DNA of 64,000 nt from Oscillospiraceae bacterium (GTDB lineage Bacteria; Bacillota; Clostridia; Oscillospirales; Oscillospiraceae), in NCBI GenBank assembly GCA_015067845.1, contig SVLT01000006.1, forward strand, positions 1 through 64,000, given 5' to 3'. This document shows positions 52,116-61,523 of this stretch, piece after piece; within the stretch, counting starts at the first letter, position 1; every line of letters starts with the position of its first letter. Below the pieces are notes generated by a model that was given only the letters and a program-made list of their open reading frames with translations, did no database searches and was not told the origin of the DNA. The position numbers and the translations under genes are program-made.

Positions 52116-52943
52116 TCAAAAGAGTTTTTTGATCAATTCCGGCAAAGCCGCTTCGAATTTCACGCCGTACCAGTGATCCGTATCGCCACGGGTGGCATGG
52201 ATGCACTGCATGGTAAAGTCCGCGGCAATTTTCACCGCCTGCTCCATGGATCCGGTCTGCTGCCATGCGCCCACGAAGGAAGATGCGAACACATCCCCCG
52301 TGCCGTGGAAGATCTGAGGGATTTTTTCATGGGCATAATGCCACCGCTGTCCGTTCTGGGCCAGCATAACGCCGGTCTGTCCCGGCTGGAAGCCAACTCC
52401 GGTCAGCACCACATTGGGGCAGATCTTTTCCAGCTTATCCAGCAAATCCGCCACATATTCCTGTGTGGTATCTTCTGCATAAGGCGCATCTGCCATCATG
52501 CACGCCTCTGTAATGTTGGGTAGGATCACATCCGCGCAGGCACACAGATCCGCCATCGCCCTTGCGTACTGCATATCAAACAGCGGATACAGCTTTCCGT
52601 GGTCGCCCATGGCAGGATCCACCACCTTGACACCATCCGGTGCCATCAGCGTGTCAAAGATCTCCTTCACCAATTCCATATGGGTAATATTCCCCAAATA
52701 GCCGGTGTATACCACATCAAATTTCACGCCCAATTCCTGCCAATGGTGAATGATCGCCGGAAATTCCTGAGTCAGGTCATGGACATGGAACGCGCCAAAG
52801 CCGGCAGTATGGGTGGACAGCACGGAAGATGGCAAAATCACCGTTTCGTGTCCGCAGGCGGACAAAATGGGAAGCGCTACGGTTATGGAGCACTGTCCCA
52901 TGCAGGAAATATCCTGCACCGTCAGAATTCTCTTATAAGCCAT
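52116..52943 (-). CDS. pdxY: Pyridoxamine/pyridoxal kinase
   Basis: Predicted 275-residue ribokinase-fold kinase of the vitamin B6 salvage pathway. Motifs: VQDISCMGQCSITVALP (7-23), VDPAMGDHGKLY and the C-terminal anion hole HGTGDVFASS with the catalytic Asp. The ATG at 52943 has AAGGGA upstream; an in-frame ATG lies two codons earlier. Confidence 0.9.
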   Translation of the reverse strand: MAYKRILTVQDISCMGQCSITVALPILSACGHETVILPSSVLSTHTAGFGAFHVHDLTQEFPAIIHHWQELGVKFDVVYTGYLGNITHMELVKEIFDTLMAPDGVKVVDPAMGDHGKLYPLFDMQYARAMADLCACADVILPNITEACMMADAPYAEDTTQEYVADLLDKLEKICPNVVLTGVGFQPGQTGVMLAQNGQRWHYAHEKIPQIFHGTGDVFASSFVGAWQQTGSMEQAVKIAADFTMQCIHATRGDTDHWYGVKFEAALPELIKKLF

Positions 52944-52961
52944 AATCAAATTCCCTTTCTG

Positions 52962-53870
52962 TTACAGCAGGAAGTATAGGCAAAGGGGGATGGTGAGCAG
53001 CGACAGGGTGGTGCTGATCAGAACGGTGGCCGCACCCAAACGGCAATCCTTCTCCACCAATTTGGGATACACGATGGTATTCATGCCGCAGGGCATGGCA
53101 TATATGGCCACAGCGGGGATAAGCGCAAATTCAAAGCCGCACAGCTTGATCAGCCCAAAGGCCAACACCGGTGCCACCAGGAGGCGCACCGCGCAGATAA
53201 TATAAACCTTCCAGTTGGAAAGCAGCTCTTTGATGGAAAATTGGGAAATTGCCATACCGGTCAGCAGCATGCTCACCGGAGCGACGCAGTTACTGCTCAT
53301 TGAGGCAATGTCGAACACTGTCTGCGGCAATTGGACTCCGGAGATGCCCACCGCGCAGCCCAGCAAAATGCCGATCAGGCTGGGGGTAAAGATCTTTTGC
53401 CAAATGGACTTCTGTCCCTTACCGGCTGTGAGCATATTATAGCCCACTGTGCCGATGTAAATGCTCAGGGGCAGGCCGAACATCATGCAGTCCAGCAGCC
53501 GGTCCATACCGAACACAGCCTGCACCAGGGGGTATCCCATATAGCCCATATTGGAGGTGGCCATGGAATAGTGGTGGACATACTTTTCATAATGCTCACC
53601 GCCGAGAATTTTGGTCATGATCGCAGCCATAATGACCATCACAAGCAAAATTCCCAGAGACACCAAAATCAAGCTGCCTCTTTCGGCCAAATAGCCCAAT
53701 GTGAACCGGGAAGAGAATGTATTGAAGGACATGCAGGGGAAGAAAACATAAACCAGCAGCACAGACAAAGGCTTGCTGTGCTCCGGACTCAGTAATTTTG
53801 TCTTACAAAGCACAAAGCCGGTTAGGCAGAATGTAAGTAAAATGAGAACCTGCGCAAAAATTGCAATCAC
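52962..53870 (-). CDS. AEC-family transporter
   Basis: Predicted 302-residue membrane protein with ten segments, of the auxin efflux carrier family that moves malate and similar anions or amino-acid-derived compounds. Family features: SVLLVYVFFPCMSF near the start, the middle GTVGYNM, and MPCGMNTIVYPKLVEKD near the end. Cotranscribed with the kinase gene 18 bases on. Confidence 0.88.
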   Translation of the reverse strand: MIAIFAQVLILLTFCLTGFVLCKTKLLSPEHSKPLSVLLVYVFFPCMSFNTFSSRFTLGYLAERGSLILVSLGILLVMVIMAAIMTKILGGEHYEKYVHHYSMATSNMGYMGYPLVQAVFGMDRLLDCMMFGLPLSIYIGTVGYNMLTAGKGQKSIWQKIFTPSLIGILLGCAVGISGVQLPQTVFDIASMSSNCVAPVSMLLTGMAISQFSIKELLSNWKVYIICAVRLLVAPVLAFGLIKLCGFEFALIPAVAIYAMPCGMNTIVYPKLVEKDCRLGAATVLISTTLSLLTIPLCLYFLL

Positions 53871-53890
53871 TGGGAATCACCTCTTTGGGA

Positions 53891-53919
53891 ATTATACTCC
53901 CTAGGACCAAAAATAGCAA
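53891..53919 (-). promoter_or_regulatory. Promoter of the AEC transporter-kinase pair
   Basis: TTGCTA (53914-53919) and TATAAT (53891-53896) on the minus strand, 17-base spacer. Confidence 0.75.
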
Positions 53920-53953
53920 GCCATTGCGACAAAATATTTGCCGATGTTTTTAC

Positions 53954-53982
53954 TTGTAAAAGCTTGCAATATGTGTTAGAAT
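53954..53982 (+). promoter_or_regulatory. Promoter of prfC
   Basis: TTGTAA (53954-53959) and TAGAAT (53977-53982), 17-base spacer, leaving a leader of about 95 bases before prfC. Confidence 0.72.
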
Positions 53983-54020
53983 ATGTCAGATGTGAAAATT
54001 TGTCATTCGGAGGAACCTAT

Positions 54021-54041
54021 ATGTACCCCAGTCCGATTTAG
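54021..54041 (+). CDS. Possible leader peptide MYPSPI before prfC
   Basis: A six-codon ORF ending in TAG lies within the prfC leader and has GGAGG seven bases before its ATG, as good a site as that of prfC. Two of six codons are proline. Whether it is translated is unknown; a role in regulating the release factor is inference. Confidence 0.4.
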   Translation: MYPSPI

Positions 54042-54084
54042 GCACTTCCCCCTATCCACAATTTTGTTAATACGGAGGAAAAAT

Positions 54085-55677
54085 ATGTCTGATCTTATTA
54101 CTGAAATCAGCCGGCGCAGAACTTTTGCCATCATCTCCCACCCCGACGCCGGTAAAACTACCTTAACTGAAAAATTCCTGCTTTACGGCGGTGCCATTGC
54201 CCAGGCCGGTGTGGTCAAGGGCAAAAAGAATTCCCGCGCCGCCACATCCGACTGGATGGAGATCGAAAAGCAGCGTGGTATTTCCGTCACCAGCTCTGTT
54301 ATGCAGTTCCAGTACGGTGGCTTCTGCATCAACATTCTGGACACCCCCGGTCACCAGGACTTTTCTGAGGATACCTACCGCACTCTGATGGCGGCGGACT
54401 CCGCTGTCATGGTCATTGACGGTGCCAAGGGCGTGGAGCCCCAGACCCGGAAGCTGTTTAAAGTCTGCGCCATGCGCCATATCCCCATTTTTACCTTTAT
54501 CAACAAGATGGACCGGGAGACCAAGGATCCCTTTGATCTTCTGGAAGAGGTGGAACGGGAGCTGGGCATCGAGACCTACGCCATGAACTGGCCCATTGGC
54601 AGCGGCAAGGACTTCCAGGGCGTTTACGACCGGGAAAAGGCAGAGCTCCTGTTCTTCTCCGGTGTTTCCGGCAAGAATCGTGCTGCCCGTCAGTCTGTGG
54701 ATCTGTACGATCCTCAGGTGGCAGAGCTTCTGGATTCCGAAGCCAAGCATCAGCAGCTCATCGATGATGTGGAGCTCCTGTCCGCCGGTCGGGAAATGGA
54801 TATGGAGGAAGTCCGCTGCGGACGGCTCAGTCCCGTGTTCTTCGGCTCTGCTTTGACCAACTTCGGCATCGAACCTTTCCTGGAATCCTTCCTGAAGCTC
54901 ACACCCCCGCCCCTGCCCCGGGTTGCAGATTGCGGCACGATCGATACATTCAGTCCCGACTTTTCCGCCTTTGTCTTTAAGATCCAGGCCAACATGAACA
55001 AGGCCCACCGGGATCGTCTGGCCTTTATGCGTATCTGCTCCGGCAAGTTCCAGCGTGATGCGGAATACTATCATGTCCAGGGCAGCAAGAAAATGCGACT
55101 TTCCCAACCCCAGCAATTGATGGCGGCAGAGCGGGAAATCGTGGATGAAGCCTACGCCGGTGACGTCATCGGCGTGTTTGACCCGGGTATTTTCGCCATC
55201 GGCGATACCATCACCGTTCCCGGCAAGAAGTTCTCCTATGCCGGTATGCCCACCTTTGCTCCCGAGCATTTCTGCCGGGTCAGCGCGAAGGACTCCATGA
55301 AGCGCAAGCAGTTCGTCAAGGGCACAGAGCAGATCGCCCAGGAGGGTGCCATTCAGATCTTCAAAGTCCCCTACTCCGGTATGGAAGAAGTGATCGTCGG
55401 CGTGGTTGGCGTTCTGCAGCTGGAAGTGTTCCAGTACCGCATGAAGAACGAATACGGCGTGGATCTGCGGATGGAGACCCTGCCTTACGAAGAGATCCGT
55501 CTGATCGAAAGCTATCCCGGCGACCTGTCGGATCTGAATTTGGGTTCGGACGCGGAGCTGCTGGAAGACTATCGCGGACGCAGCCTGCTGGTGTTCAGCA
55601 GCTACTGGGCCATCGAATTTACCCGGAAGAAAAACCCCGGTCTGGAACTGAAAGAGATCGTTGTAGAAGAAGGATAA
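54085..55677 (+). CDS. prfC: Peptide chain release factor 3
   Basis: Predicted 530-residue translational GTPase recycling RF1/RF2. G1 HPDAGKTTLTEK (19-30), the switch region around QRGISVTSSVMQF, G3 DTPGHQDFSED, G4 NKMDRE and the RF3-specific C-terminal domains are intact. The start at 54085 has GGAGG seven bases upstream; a longer in-frame ORF from 53983 begins at the promoter and is unlikely. Confidence 0.96.
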   Translation: MSDLITEISRRRTFAIISHPDAGKTTLTEKFLLYGGAIAQAGVVKGKKNSRAATSDWMEIEKQRGISVTSSVMQFQYGGFCINILDTPGHQDFSEDTYRTLMAADSAVMVIDGAKGVEPQTRKLFKVCAMRHIPIFTFINKMDRETKDPFDLLEEVERELGIETYAMNWPIGSGKDFQGVYDREKAELLFFSGVSGKNRAARQSVDLYDPQVAELLDSEAKHQQLIDDVELLSAGREMDMEEVRCGRLSPVFFGSALTNFGIEPFLESFLKLTPPPLPRVADCGTIDTFSPDFSAFVFKIQANMNKAHRDRLAFMRICSGKFQRDAEYYHVQGSKKMRLSQPQQLMAAEREIVDEAYAGDVIGVFDPGIFAIGDTITVPGKKFSYAGMPTFAPEHFCRVSAKDSMKRKQFVKGTEQIAQEGAIQIFKVPYSGMEEVIVGVVGVLQLEVFQYRMKNEYGVDLRMETLPYEEIRLIESYPGDLSDLNLGSDAELLEDYRGRSLLVFSSYWAIEFTRKKNPGLELKEIVVEEG

Positions 55678-55680
55678 CAA

Positions 55681-55712
55681 AAATCACCTGTTGCAAACGC
55701 AACAGGTGATTT
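55681..55712. terminator. Bidirectional terminator between prfC and murA
   Basis: Perfect 14-bp arms (55681-55694 and 55699-55712) with A and T tails between converging genes. Confidence 0.9.
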
Positions 55713-55715
55713 CGT

Positions 55716-56981
55716 TTAATCTTCAACTCTGCGGATTCTTGCGCCCAGGTCAGTCAGCTTCTCAATGAGTCGCTCATAGCCCCGCTCCACATAGTGGACA
55801 TTCTTCACCCAGGTAGTACCCTTGGCAGCCAGACCGGCAATGATCAATGCCGCGCCGGCCCGGAGGTCCTTTGCACTAACCGTCACACCGTAGAGATCCT
55901 CCACACCGGTGACGATGGCCGTCTTTCCGCTGATCTGGATGTCTGCGCCCATGCTTTCCAGCTCCGTGCAGTAACCGAAGAAACGGGTCTCATACACACT
56001 CTCCGTCAAGCGGCTGACGCCGGAAGCCAGGGACATACACACACAGATCTGCGCCTGCATATCCGTGGGGAAGCCGGGATAGGGATGGGTCTTCACCGTT
56101 GTATGGCACAGCCGGCCCTTCATGCGAACACGGATGGCATCGTCGTAATTGATGACCTCTGCGCCCATTTCCTCCAACTTGGAGGTAATGCACTCCATAT
56201 GCTTGGGGATCACATTCTTCACCAGAACATCGCCGCCGGTGGCAACCGTAGCCGCCATGTAGGTACCGGCCTCGATCTGATCCGGAATGATGGCATATGT
56301 ACCGCCTTTCAGGCTCTCCACACCGGTGATCTTGATGGTATCCGTACCGGCGCCGGAGATCCGGGCACCCATGGTGTTCAGGAAGTTGGCAAGGTCAACG
56401 ATATGAGGCTCTTTGGCCGCGTTTTCAATAAAGGTCTGGCCGGGAAGCAGGGTAGCGGCGATCATGATATTCACCGTAGCGCCCACGGAGGCCATATCCA
56501 GACTGATGCGGTTACCCTTCAAACCGTTAACACCCGGTTTCAGGTCCACATATTCGTCGGTCTCCTCCACCGCTGCGCCAAGGCCGCGGAAGCCCTTGAT
56601 ATGCTGGTCGATGGGGCGGACTGCAAAATTACAGCCGCCGGGCAGCGCAACATGGGCACTCTGGAATCGACCCAGCAGCGCACCCATAAAATAGTAACTG
56701 GCCCGGAGCTTTTTCACCAGCTCCGTTTCCGGTTCTGTACAGGTCACATTGGTACTGTCCAACACCACAACACCGGTTTCGGGACGGGTAACAGAAACAC
56801 CCATGCCCTCCAAAATGGAGAGCAGGATCCGGACATCCGCAATATCCGGCACATTTTCAATTCTGCAAACGCCATCCACCAGCAAAGCCGCCGGCAAAAT
56901 GGCCACAGCGGCATTTTTCGCGCCGCTGATGGTGACAGACCCACACAGGGGTGTGCCGCCTATAATTTCATATCGAGCCAA
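55716..56981 (-). CDS. murA: UDP-GlcNAc 1-carboxyvinyltransferase
   Basis: Predicted 421-residue enzyme of the first committed wall step. The fosfomycin-target cysteine is present in LPGGCNFAVRPID (Cys117), and the GAKNAAV (20-26) and EIMPD-like blocks are as expected. The start codon is TTG at 56981 with AAGGAG ten bases upstream. Promoter elements lie just before. It is distant from the dcw cluster. Confidence 0.95.
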   Translation of the reverse strand: MARYEIIGGTPLCGSVTISGAKNAAVAILPAALLVDGVCRIENVPDIADVRILLSILEGMGVSVTRPETGVVVLDSTNVTCTEPETELVKKLRASYYFMGALLGRFQSAHVALPGGCNFAVRPIDQHIKGFRGLGAAVEETDEYVDLKPGVNGLKGNRISLDMASVGATVNIMIAATLLPGQTFIENAAKEPHIVDLANFLNTMGARISGAGTDTIKITGVESLKGGTYAIIPDQIEAGTYMAATVATGGDVLVKNVIPKHMECITSKLEEMGAEVINYDDAIRVRMKGRLCHTTVKTHPYPGFPTDMQAQICVCMSLASGVSRLTESVYETRFFGYCTELESMGADIQISGKTAIVTGVEDLYGVTVSAKDLRAGAALIIAGLAAKGTTWVKNVHYVERGYERLIEKLTDLGARIRRVED

Positions 56982-57027
56982 GGATAATCCACTCCTTGCG
57001 AAAAATTAAGTTAATTGGGCATTGATT

Positions 57028-57056
57028 ATTGTACCATACAAAAAGAATTATGTAAA
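57028..57056 (-). promoter_or_regulatory. Promoter of murA
   Basis: TTTACA (57051-57056) and TACAAT (57028-57033) on the minus strand, 17-base spacer. Confidence 0.7.
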
Positions 57057-57063
57057 GTACAAT

Positions 57064-58359
57064 TTATCTGAAATGACGCAAACCCTTGGGAAAATGGTTT
57101 TTCAGCTGCGTTCCGTCCCCTTTTCCCCAGCCCAGTGTATAACCGTCCACCGCCACAAGACACCAGCCTTTTTGCGACGACGGAATTACATTTCCGCCCA
57201 GATATTTTTCCACCGTTTCGCTGTTTCCGTCCAGATTTTCCATGCAGGCGCAATCGTGGAGCCACAGTGCCAAAGCATGGGCCGGTTCGAAACGGTCCTT
57301 TTTCATTTCACCCAGTTCCAGACCCGGGCGCAGTACTTTCAATCCCTTTATTTCCGGCATTTGTACCGGTGCCCAAAAGACACGGCTGCCAAAAGTAATT
57401 GCCTTGCCCTCTGGCAGCTTGATATCCATTTGCCGTGCAAACTCCGTCCACAGTTTCGGCAATTTCTCCCCCGGTGCGCCTGCACCCTCTGCCGGCTCAT
57501 CGCCTTTACGCCGCAAAACCGCTCCAAAATGCCCTTCCCCTAACAGTCTATGGGGCCACATCCGAAATTGCCCCTCCCCTGCGGGGGTAAACCAGGGAAT
57601 ATCCAAAATTTCCGGCTCAAAATCCGGATGCCGCTTCAAAAATTCCGCCACAGTCAGCTCGTTTTCTTCCGGGGCGAAGGTACAGGTAGAGTACACCAGC
57701 CGTCCTCCGGGACGCACCAGGCGTGCGCCGGAATCCAGAATTTCCGCCTGACGCCGGGCGCACATCTGTACCGTTTCCAGGCTCCAGTCCGTCACCGCCG
57801 CCTCTTCCTTGCGGAACATTCCCTCACCGGAACAGGGCGCGTCGATCAGCACCCGGTCAAAATATGCCGGCAGGCACTCCGCCAGACGGCCCGGATGCTC
57901 ATTGGTAACCAACGCGTTGGCAATACCCATTCTTTCCACATTGCCGCTGAGAATTTTCGCCCGTTTGGGATTGATCTCATTGCACAGCAAAAAGCCCTCG
58001 CCCAGCATACGCCCGGCGATTTGCGTGCTTTTTCCTCCGGGTGCGGCGCACAGATCGCAAATACGCTCACCGGGTTGGGGATCCAGCAGTGCCACCGCGG
58101 ACATTGCGCTGGCCTCCTGCAAATAGTAAACACCGGCATCGTGATAGGGGTGCAGACCGGGTCTTGCCTCCGGGTCGTAATAGTATCCCATGGGCTCCCA
58201 AGGAACGGCCTCACCCACAAACGGCAACGCCGGAATTTGTCCTTTCAGCGGATTAAACCGCAGAGCAACCGCCCTGGGGCGTTCCAGACTTTGCAAAAAG
58301 GCCGAATACTCCTCACCCAATTGCCCTTGCATCCGATCCAAAAAATCCTGAGGAAGCAT
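57064..58359 (-). CDS. NOL1/NOP2/Sun-family rRNA cytosine-C5 methyltransferase (RsmF-like)
   Basis: Predicted 431-residue RNA m5C methyltransferase. SAM site CDLCAAPGGKSTQ near 105, catalytic cysteines in DAPCSGEGMFRK and VYSTCTFAPEENE, followed by a C-terminal extension of about 170 residues like the RsmF/YebU group. The ATG at 58359 has AGGAGG seven bases upstream and touches the vanZ-like stop. Confidence 0.93.
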   Translation of the reverse strand: MLPQDFLDRMQGQLGEEYSAFLQSLERPRAVALRFNPLKGQIPALPFVGEAVPWEPMGYYYDPEARPGLHPYHDAGVYYLQEASAMSAVALLDPQPGERICDLCAAPGGKSTQIAGRMLGEGFLLCNEINPKRAKILSGNVERMGIANALVTNEHPGRLAECLPAYFDRVLIDAPCSGEGMFRKEEAAVTDWSLETVQMCARRQAEILDSGARLVRPGGRLVYSTCTFAPEENELTVAEFLKRHPDFEPEILDIPWFTPAGEGQFRMWPHRLLGEGHFGAVLRRKGDEPAEGAGAPGEKLPKLWTEFARQMDIKLPEGKAITFGSRVFWAPVQMPEIKGLKVLRPGLELGEMKKDRFEPAHALALWLHDCACMENLDGNSETVEKYLGGNVIPSSQKGWCLVAVDGYTLGWGKGDGTQLKNHFPKGLRHFR

Positions 58360-58886
58360 TACGCCCCTCCTTTCCTCTTTTTCCGTTTTTTGCGGCAGAA
58401 TTGGTAAAACCGCCACCCGGCATAGCCCAAAATGATACCCGGCACATTCAAAAGCAGATCATCCACATCGCATCTGCCCCGGAGGGTAAAGAGCTGACAA
58501 AGCTCAATCAGTACGATGGTCAAAACACCTACGGGTATGGCCTTCCACGCTTTTTGGAGCTTCTGCCACAGTATGGGCAAAAACACGCCCAAAGGAACAA
58601 ACATCACAATATTGCCAAGGATATTGATGGCGGCAACGGCGGCATGATAGCGATAAACGGACGCTGCTTCCCATTTCTCTATATAATACTCCGGCCGGGT
58701 CAGAACGTCCCAATAATTGCCTACGGTATGCCATGGAACAAAATTGCAGTTGCTGCGAACCTGCTCCCAATAGGACACGCCGTCCTGCATGGCAATGTTG
58801 CGGTCAAACAGCAGAAATACCATGCCAACAGCATAACAAAGAAACAAGATCGCCGTCACGGGATTTCGGGAATTCCCTTTTTTCAC
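58359..58886 (-). CDS. VanZ-family membrane protein
   Basis: Predicted 175-residue protein with four membrane helices and the VanZ pattern NILGNIVMFVPLGVFLP, then IELCQLFTLRGRCDVDDLLLN (written in part). Function unknown outside teicoplanin resistance. A GTG at 58886 is preferred since GGAGG lies eight bases upstream; an ATG two codons earlier is too close to that site. Confidence 0.87.
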   Translation of the reverse strand: MKKGNSRNPVTAILFLCYAVGMVFLLFDRNIAMQDGVSYWEQVRSNCNFVPWHTVGNYWDVLTRPEYYIEKWEAASVYRYHAAVAAINILGNIVMFVPLGVFLPILWQKLQKAWKAIPVGVLTIVLIELCQLFTLRGRCDVDDLLLNVPGIILGYAGWRFYQFCRKKRKKRKGGA

Positions 58887-58945
58887 TGCCATCACCTCCA
58901 CGCAGAAAATGTGCCACCCTCTGCTGCGAAGATGGCACAATCAAA

Positions 58946-59584
58946 TCACTTATTCTCCTTTATTTGCGCCTGCAAGTGCATGCTCAGCACAGCCAAAGAA
59001 GTGGCCATGTTTTCATATTGCACCAAAATACCCTGGGGAACATCCAGATGAGAGGTTGCAAAGGACCAGACTGCCTTGATGCCGCAGGCGATGAGCTGGT
59101 CGCAAACCTCCTGGGCACGGGCAGCAGGCACGGTAATGATGCCCATCAGCACCTTATTGGCCTTGCAGAAGCTTTGCAGCTGCTCCATGGGATAGATGGG
59201 TGTGCCCTCCTGGGTCTCGGTCAGAGTGGGCGCGATGTCGAATGCTGCCAGAATATTCAGGCCGTAGGCCTTAAAACCGCTGTAACCGCACAGCGCCTGA
59301 CCCAGCTTGCCTGCGCCGATAAGCACCGCATCAGTGGTGTTGTCATAGCCCAAAAACTGCTCAATATCGTCAATGAGGGACTCCCGCAGATAGCCGATCT
59401 TGGGACGGCCACCGTCGGACACCATGGCAAGGTCTTTTCTGACCTGCACTTCGCCCATACCCAAGGCAGCGGCCAAAGCGGTAGCGGATATGTAAGGGGA
59501 AGCGGTATCGGGAATGGTCTTCAAATAGGCCAAATATCCGGGCAGCCGCTTTAATACGGATTTGGATATCTCCTTGCGTGTCAT
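58946..59584 (-). CDS. rex: Redox-sensing transcriptional repressor Rex
   Basis: Predicted 212-residue NADH/NAD+ sensor. N-terminal winged helix (SKSVLKRLPGYLAYL, VRKDLAMVSDGG-like region with GRPKIGY), Rossmann site VLIGAGKLGQAL, and the C-terminal swapped helix. Controls fermentation and NADH recycling genes. The ATG at 59584 has GGAGG seven bases upstream. A 22-base palindrome overlaps its transcription start. Confidence 0.95.
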   Translation of the reverse strand: MTRKEISKSVLKRLPGYLAYLKTIPDTASPYISATALAAALGMGEVQVRKDLAMVSDGGRPKIGYLRESLIDDIEQFLGYDNTTDAVLIGAGKLGQALCGYSGFKAYGLNILAAFDIAPTLTETQEGTPIYPMEQLQSFCKANKVLMGIITVPAARAQEVCDQLIACGIKAVWSFATSHLDVPQGILVQYENMATSLAVLSMHLQAQIKENK

Positions 59585-59617
59585 ACATTTACCTCCGGCA
59601 AATCGATACAAAAGTTT

Positions 59618-59639
59618 ATCGATACAATTTTGTATCGAT
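59618..59639. promoter_or_regulatory. Palindrome at the rex transcription start
   Basis: Arms ATCGATACAA and TTGTATCGAT separated by two bases, directly after the -10 box; a third half-copy (TTTTGTATCGAT on the minus strand) follows toward the gene. Placed as a repressor operator, probably autoregulatory. It differs from the usual Rex site (TTGTTAA...TTAACAA). Confidence 0.65.
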
Positions 59640-59666
59640 TATAGCAAAGGTCTCCGGAATATGCAA
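59638..59666 (-). promoter_or_regulatory. Promoter of rex
   Basis: TTGCAT (59661-59666) and TATAAT (59638-59643) on the minus strand with a 17-base spacer, between the sigE stop and rex. Confidence 0.82.
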
Positions 59667-59674
59667 GTGTTTTT

Positions 59675-60385
59675 TCAGGCGCAGCTGGTCTGGCGGAGAA
59701 ATTCTTTCCGAAGCCGGAGCATGATCCGCTTTTCCAGCCGGGAAATGTAGGACTGAGAGATCCCCATCATCTGAGCGATTTCCTTTTGTGTCATTTCCTT
59801 GCGACCATACAGGCCAAAGCGCAGCAGTACGATCTCCCGTTCCCGTTCCGGCAATTCCGACAGAGATTGCCGCAGCACGCACAGATCCACATCCTCCTCC
59901 ATGGGGCGGTAGATCTGATCTTCGTCCGTTCCCAAAATGTCCGAAAGCAGCAGCTCGTTGCCGTCGTAATCCATGTTGATGGGCTCGTCCAGGGAAACCT
60001 CCGCCTTTTGACAGGCCGTTTTGCGGATGTGCATAAGAATCTCATTTTCAATGCACCGGGATGCGTAGGTGGCCAGCTTGATATTCTTCTCCCGGCGGTA
60101 TGTATTGATGGCTTTGATCAAACCGATCGTCCCAATGGAGATCAGATCTTCCAGATTGATACCCGTATTTTCAAACCGCCGGGCAATGTAGACCACCAGA
60201 CGCAGATTGTGTTCGATCAGCAGCTGCTTTGCCGTCTCACTCCCCTGCTCCAATTCCTCTAAGGCCTCCTGCTCCTCCTGCCCTTTCAGCGGAGGGGGAA
60301 GAATGTCGCTTCCGCCGATATAGTAGATCTCCCCCACCGGCACCAAGCCAATTTTGATCAAGAATGCCCACAATTTTTCCATCAT
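59675..60385 (-). CDS. sigE: Sporulation sigma factor SigE (mother cell)
   Basis: Predicted 236-residue sigma-70 family factor. The pro-sequence is seen: a hydrophobic N-terminus followed by [15 protein letters not shown], where SpoIIGA cleaves. Region 2 ([18 protein letters not shown], then [13 protein letters not shown]) and region 4 ([28 protein letters not shown]) are typical. The start overlaps the end of spoIIGA by four bases. Confidence 0.96.
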   Translation of the reverse strand: MMEKLWAFLIKIGLVPVGEIYYIGGSDILPPPLKGQEEQEALEELEQGSETAKQLLIEHNLRLVVYIARRFENTGINLEDLISIGTIGLIKAINTYRREKNIKLATYASRCIENEILMHIRKTACQKAEVSLDEPINMDYDGNELLLSDILGTDEDQIYRPMEEDVDLCVLRQSLSELPEREREIVLLRFGLYGRKEMTQKEIAQMMGISQSYISRLEKRIMLRLRKEFLRQTSCA

Positions 60386-61152
60386 ACTGTACCTCCTGCC
60401 AGTGCCTGATATCCTTCATTCCTGCCGATCTCCGCCGGTGCAAAGGCCACCATGGGACTAATAGCACGCCCTCCCAGCCGGACTTTATCCATGCGTATCA
60501 TCAATAACATTCCCCCCGGTTTTCCCACCGCCCGGTAAGGGATCAGCCGCGCTCCCGGGATGCTCTTTTTAGCCATAGCTGTGATCGGGTCACAAATTAT
60601 TTCCCGGGAAATACCCAGCTGTGCGCCCACATCCATTCCCACCACCAACACACCCTCGCCGGTGATCGGGTCCCGCAGGGTATTTCCGGTGTCCACCAAT
60701 GCGGTCATTGTAATGCGTTTTTCCTGCCAACGCAATTCCACCTGCTGATACTTGTCTATACCCAAGGGCGATTTGATCCCCAATATACACAAAATTGCGA
60801 TTCCGGCTGCAGAGAAAACCAGCGAGGAAAAATCTCCCTTTCCAAGTCCGATGGCCATGCCGCCCAGGGCCATGCTCAGCAGTACAAAAACCGTACCCCG
60901 GCGCAGCGCGCCCATGTTCCACCCATAGGCGATCACCGCCATTGCCGCCAAAACCACCATACGCCACAGGATATTCCCCAAGAAGAGCCATCCCGGCAGC
61001 ATGCAGATACCTGCATAGATGCCGCCCAGTAACCCACTCAATGCGCATCGTCGCCAACCGGCCGGGTGTCCGGTGAGCCGGTTGGCCCCTACAAGAAGCA
61101 AGCCGTCCACCAAAAAATTCAGAAGCATCACCAAATCCAGGTACACCGTCAT
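60382..61152 (-). CDS. spoIIGA: Sigma-E processing peptidase SpoIIGA
   Basis: Predicted 256-residue aspartic protease with five N-terminal membrane helices (to about 128) and a cytoplasmic domain carrying the catalytic LVDTGN motif (Asp154). It processes pro-SigE after asymmetric septation. Start at 61152 chosen for the family-like [13 protein letters not shown] opening and the GGGGGTAAC site; the frame extends 34 codons more. Confidence 0.94.
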   Translation of the reverse strand: MTVYLDLVMLLNFLVDGLLLVGANRLTGHPAGWRRCALSGLLGGIYAGICMLPGWLFLGNILWRMVVLAAMAVIAYGWNMGALRRGTVFVLLSMALGGMAIGLGKGDFSSLVFSAAGIAILCILGIKSPLGIDKYQQVELRWQEKRITMTALVDTGNTLRDPITGEGVLVVGMDVGAQLGISREIICDPITAMAKKSIPGARLIPYRAVGKPGGMLLMIRMDKVRLGGRAISPMVAFAPAEIGRNEGYQALAGGTV

Positions 61153-61290
61153 GTTACCGCCCCCTTCTGTGAAGATAGTTTCAGTATAACGGGCGAATTT
61201 CAAAAAGTTAGTCGCATCATCGGGGGCGGTTGCCGACAAATACCCCCTGTCCACTCGGTATTTTGGGACAAACCTACCCCGTTACAAAGA

Positions 61291-61321
61291 AAGCGGCAGC
61301 CGTTTTTATCGGCTGCCGCTT
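61291..61321. terminator. Terminator between spoIIGA leader and the DUF951 gene
   Basis: Perfect 12-bp arms (61291-61302 and 61310-61321) just past the DUF951 stop on the minus strand. T-run present in the loop but weak after it. Confidence 0.8.
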
Positions 61322-61323
61322 GA

Positions 61324-61521
61324 TTATGTCGAGGAGTTTTCACTTTTACTGATGGATCGAATATTATTCTCCACCTTGAACCGGGGTGTCATGATCTCAT
61401 GTCCGCATCCTAAGCACCGCAGTCGCAGATCTGCGCCGGTGCGCAGTACCTGCCACCGCTTTTCGCCGCAGGGGTGGGGCTTTTTCATGGTCAGAATGTC
61501 ATTGAGTTGAATATCCAGCAT
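61324..61521 (-). CDS. DUF951 family protein
   Basis: Predicted 65-residue protein with the DUF951 pattern LTMKKPHPCGEKRWQVLRTG and CLGCGHEIMTPR, a zinc-ribbon-like Cys set. Function unknown. The ATG at 61521 has AAGGAG eight bases upstream and lies just after the rarA stop, so they are coupled. Confidence 0.9.
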   Translation of the reverse strand: MLDIQLNDILTMKKPHPCGEKRWQVLRTGADLRLRCLGCGHEIMTPRFKVENNIRSISKSENSST

Positions 61522-61523
61522 TT

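Noticed and set aside
54163..55680. Open frame of 505 codons opposite prfC
   Set aside because: Antisense shadow; prfC has intact GTPase motifs.
61152..61260. Spo0A box and Spo0A-dependent promoter before spoIIGA
   Set aside because: TTTGTCGGCAA near 61230 matches the box only partly and the -35 spacing is not convincing.
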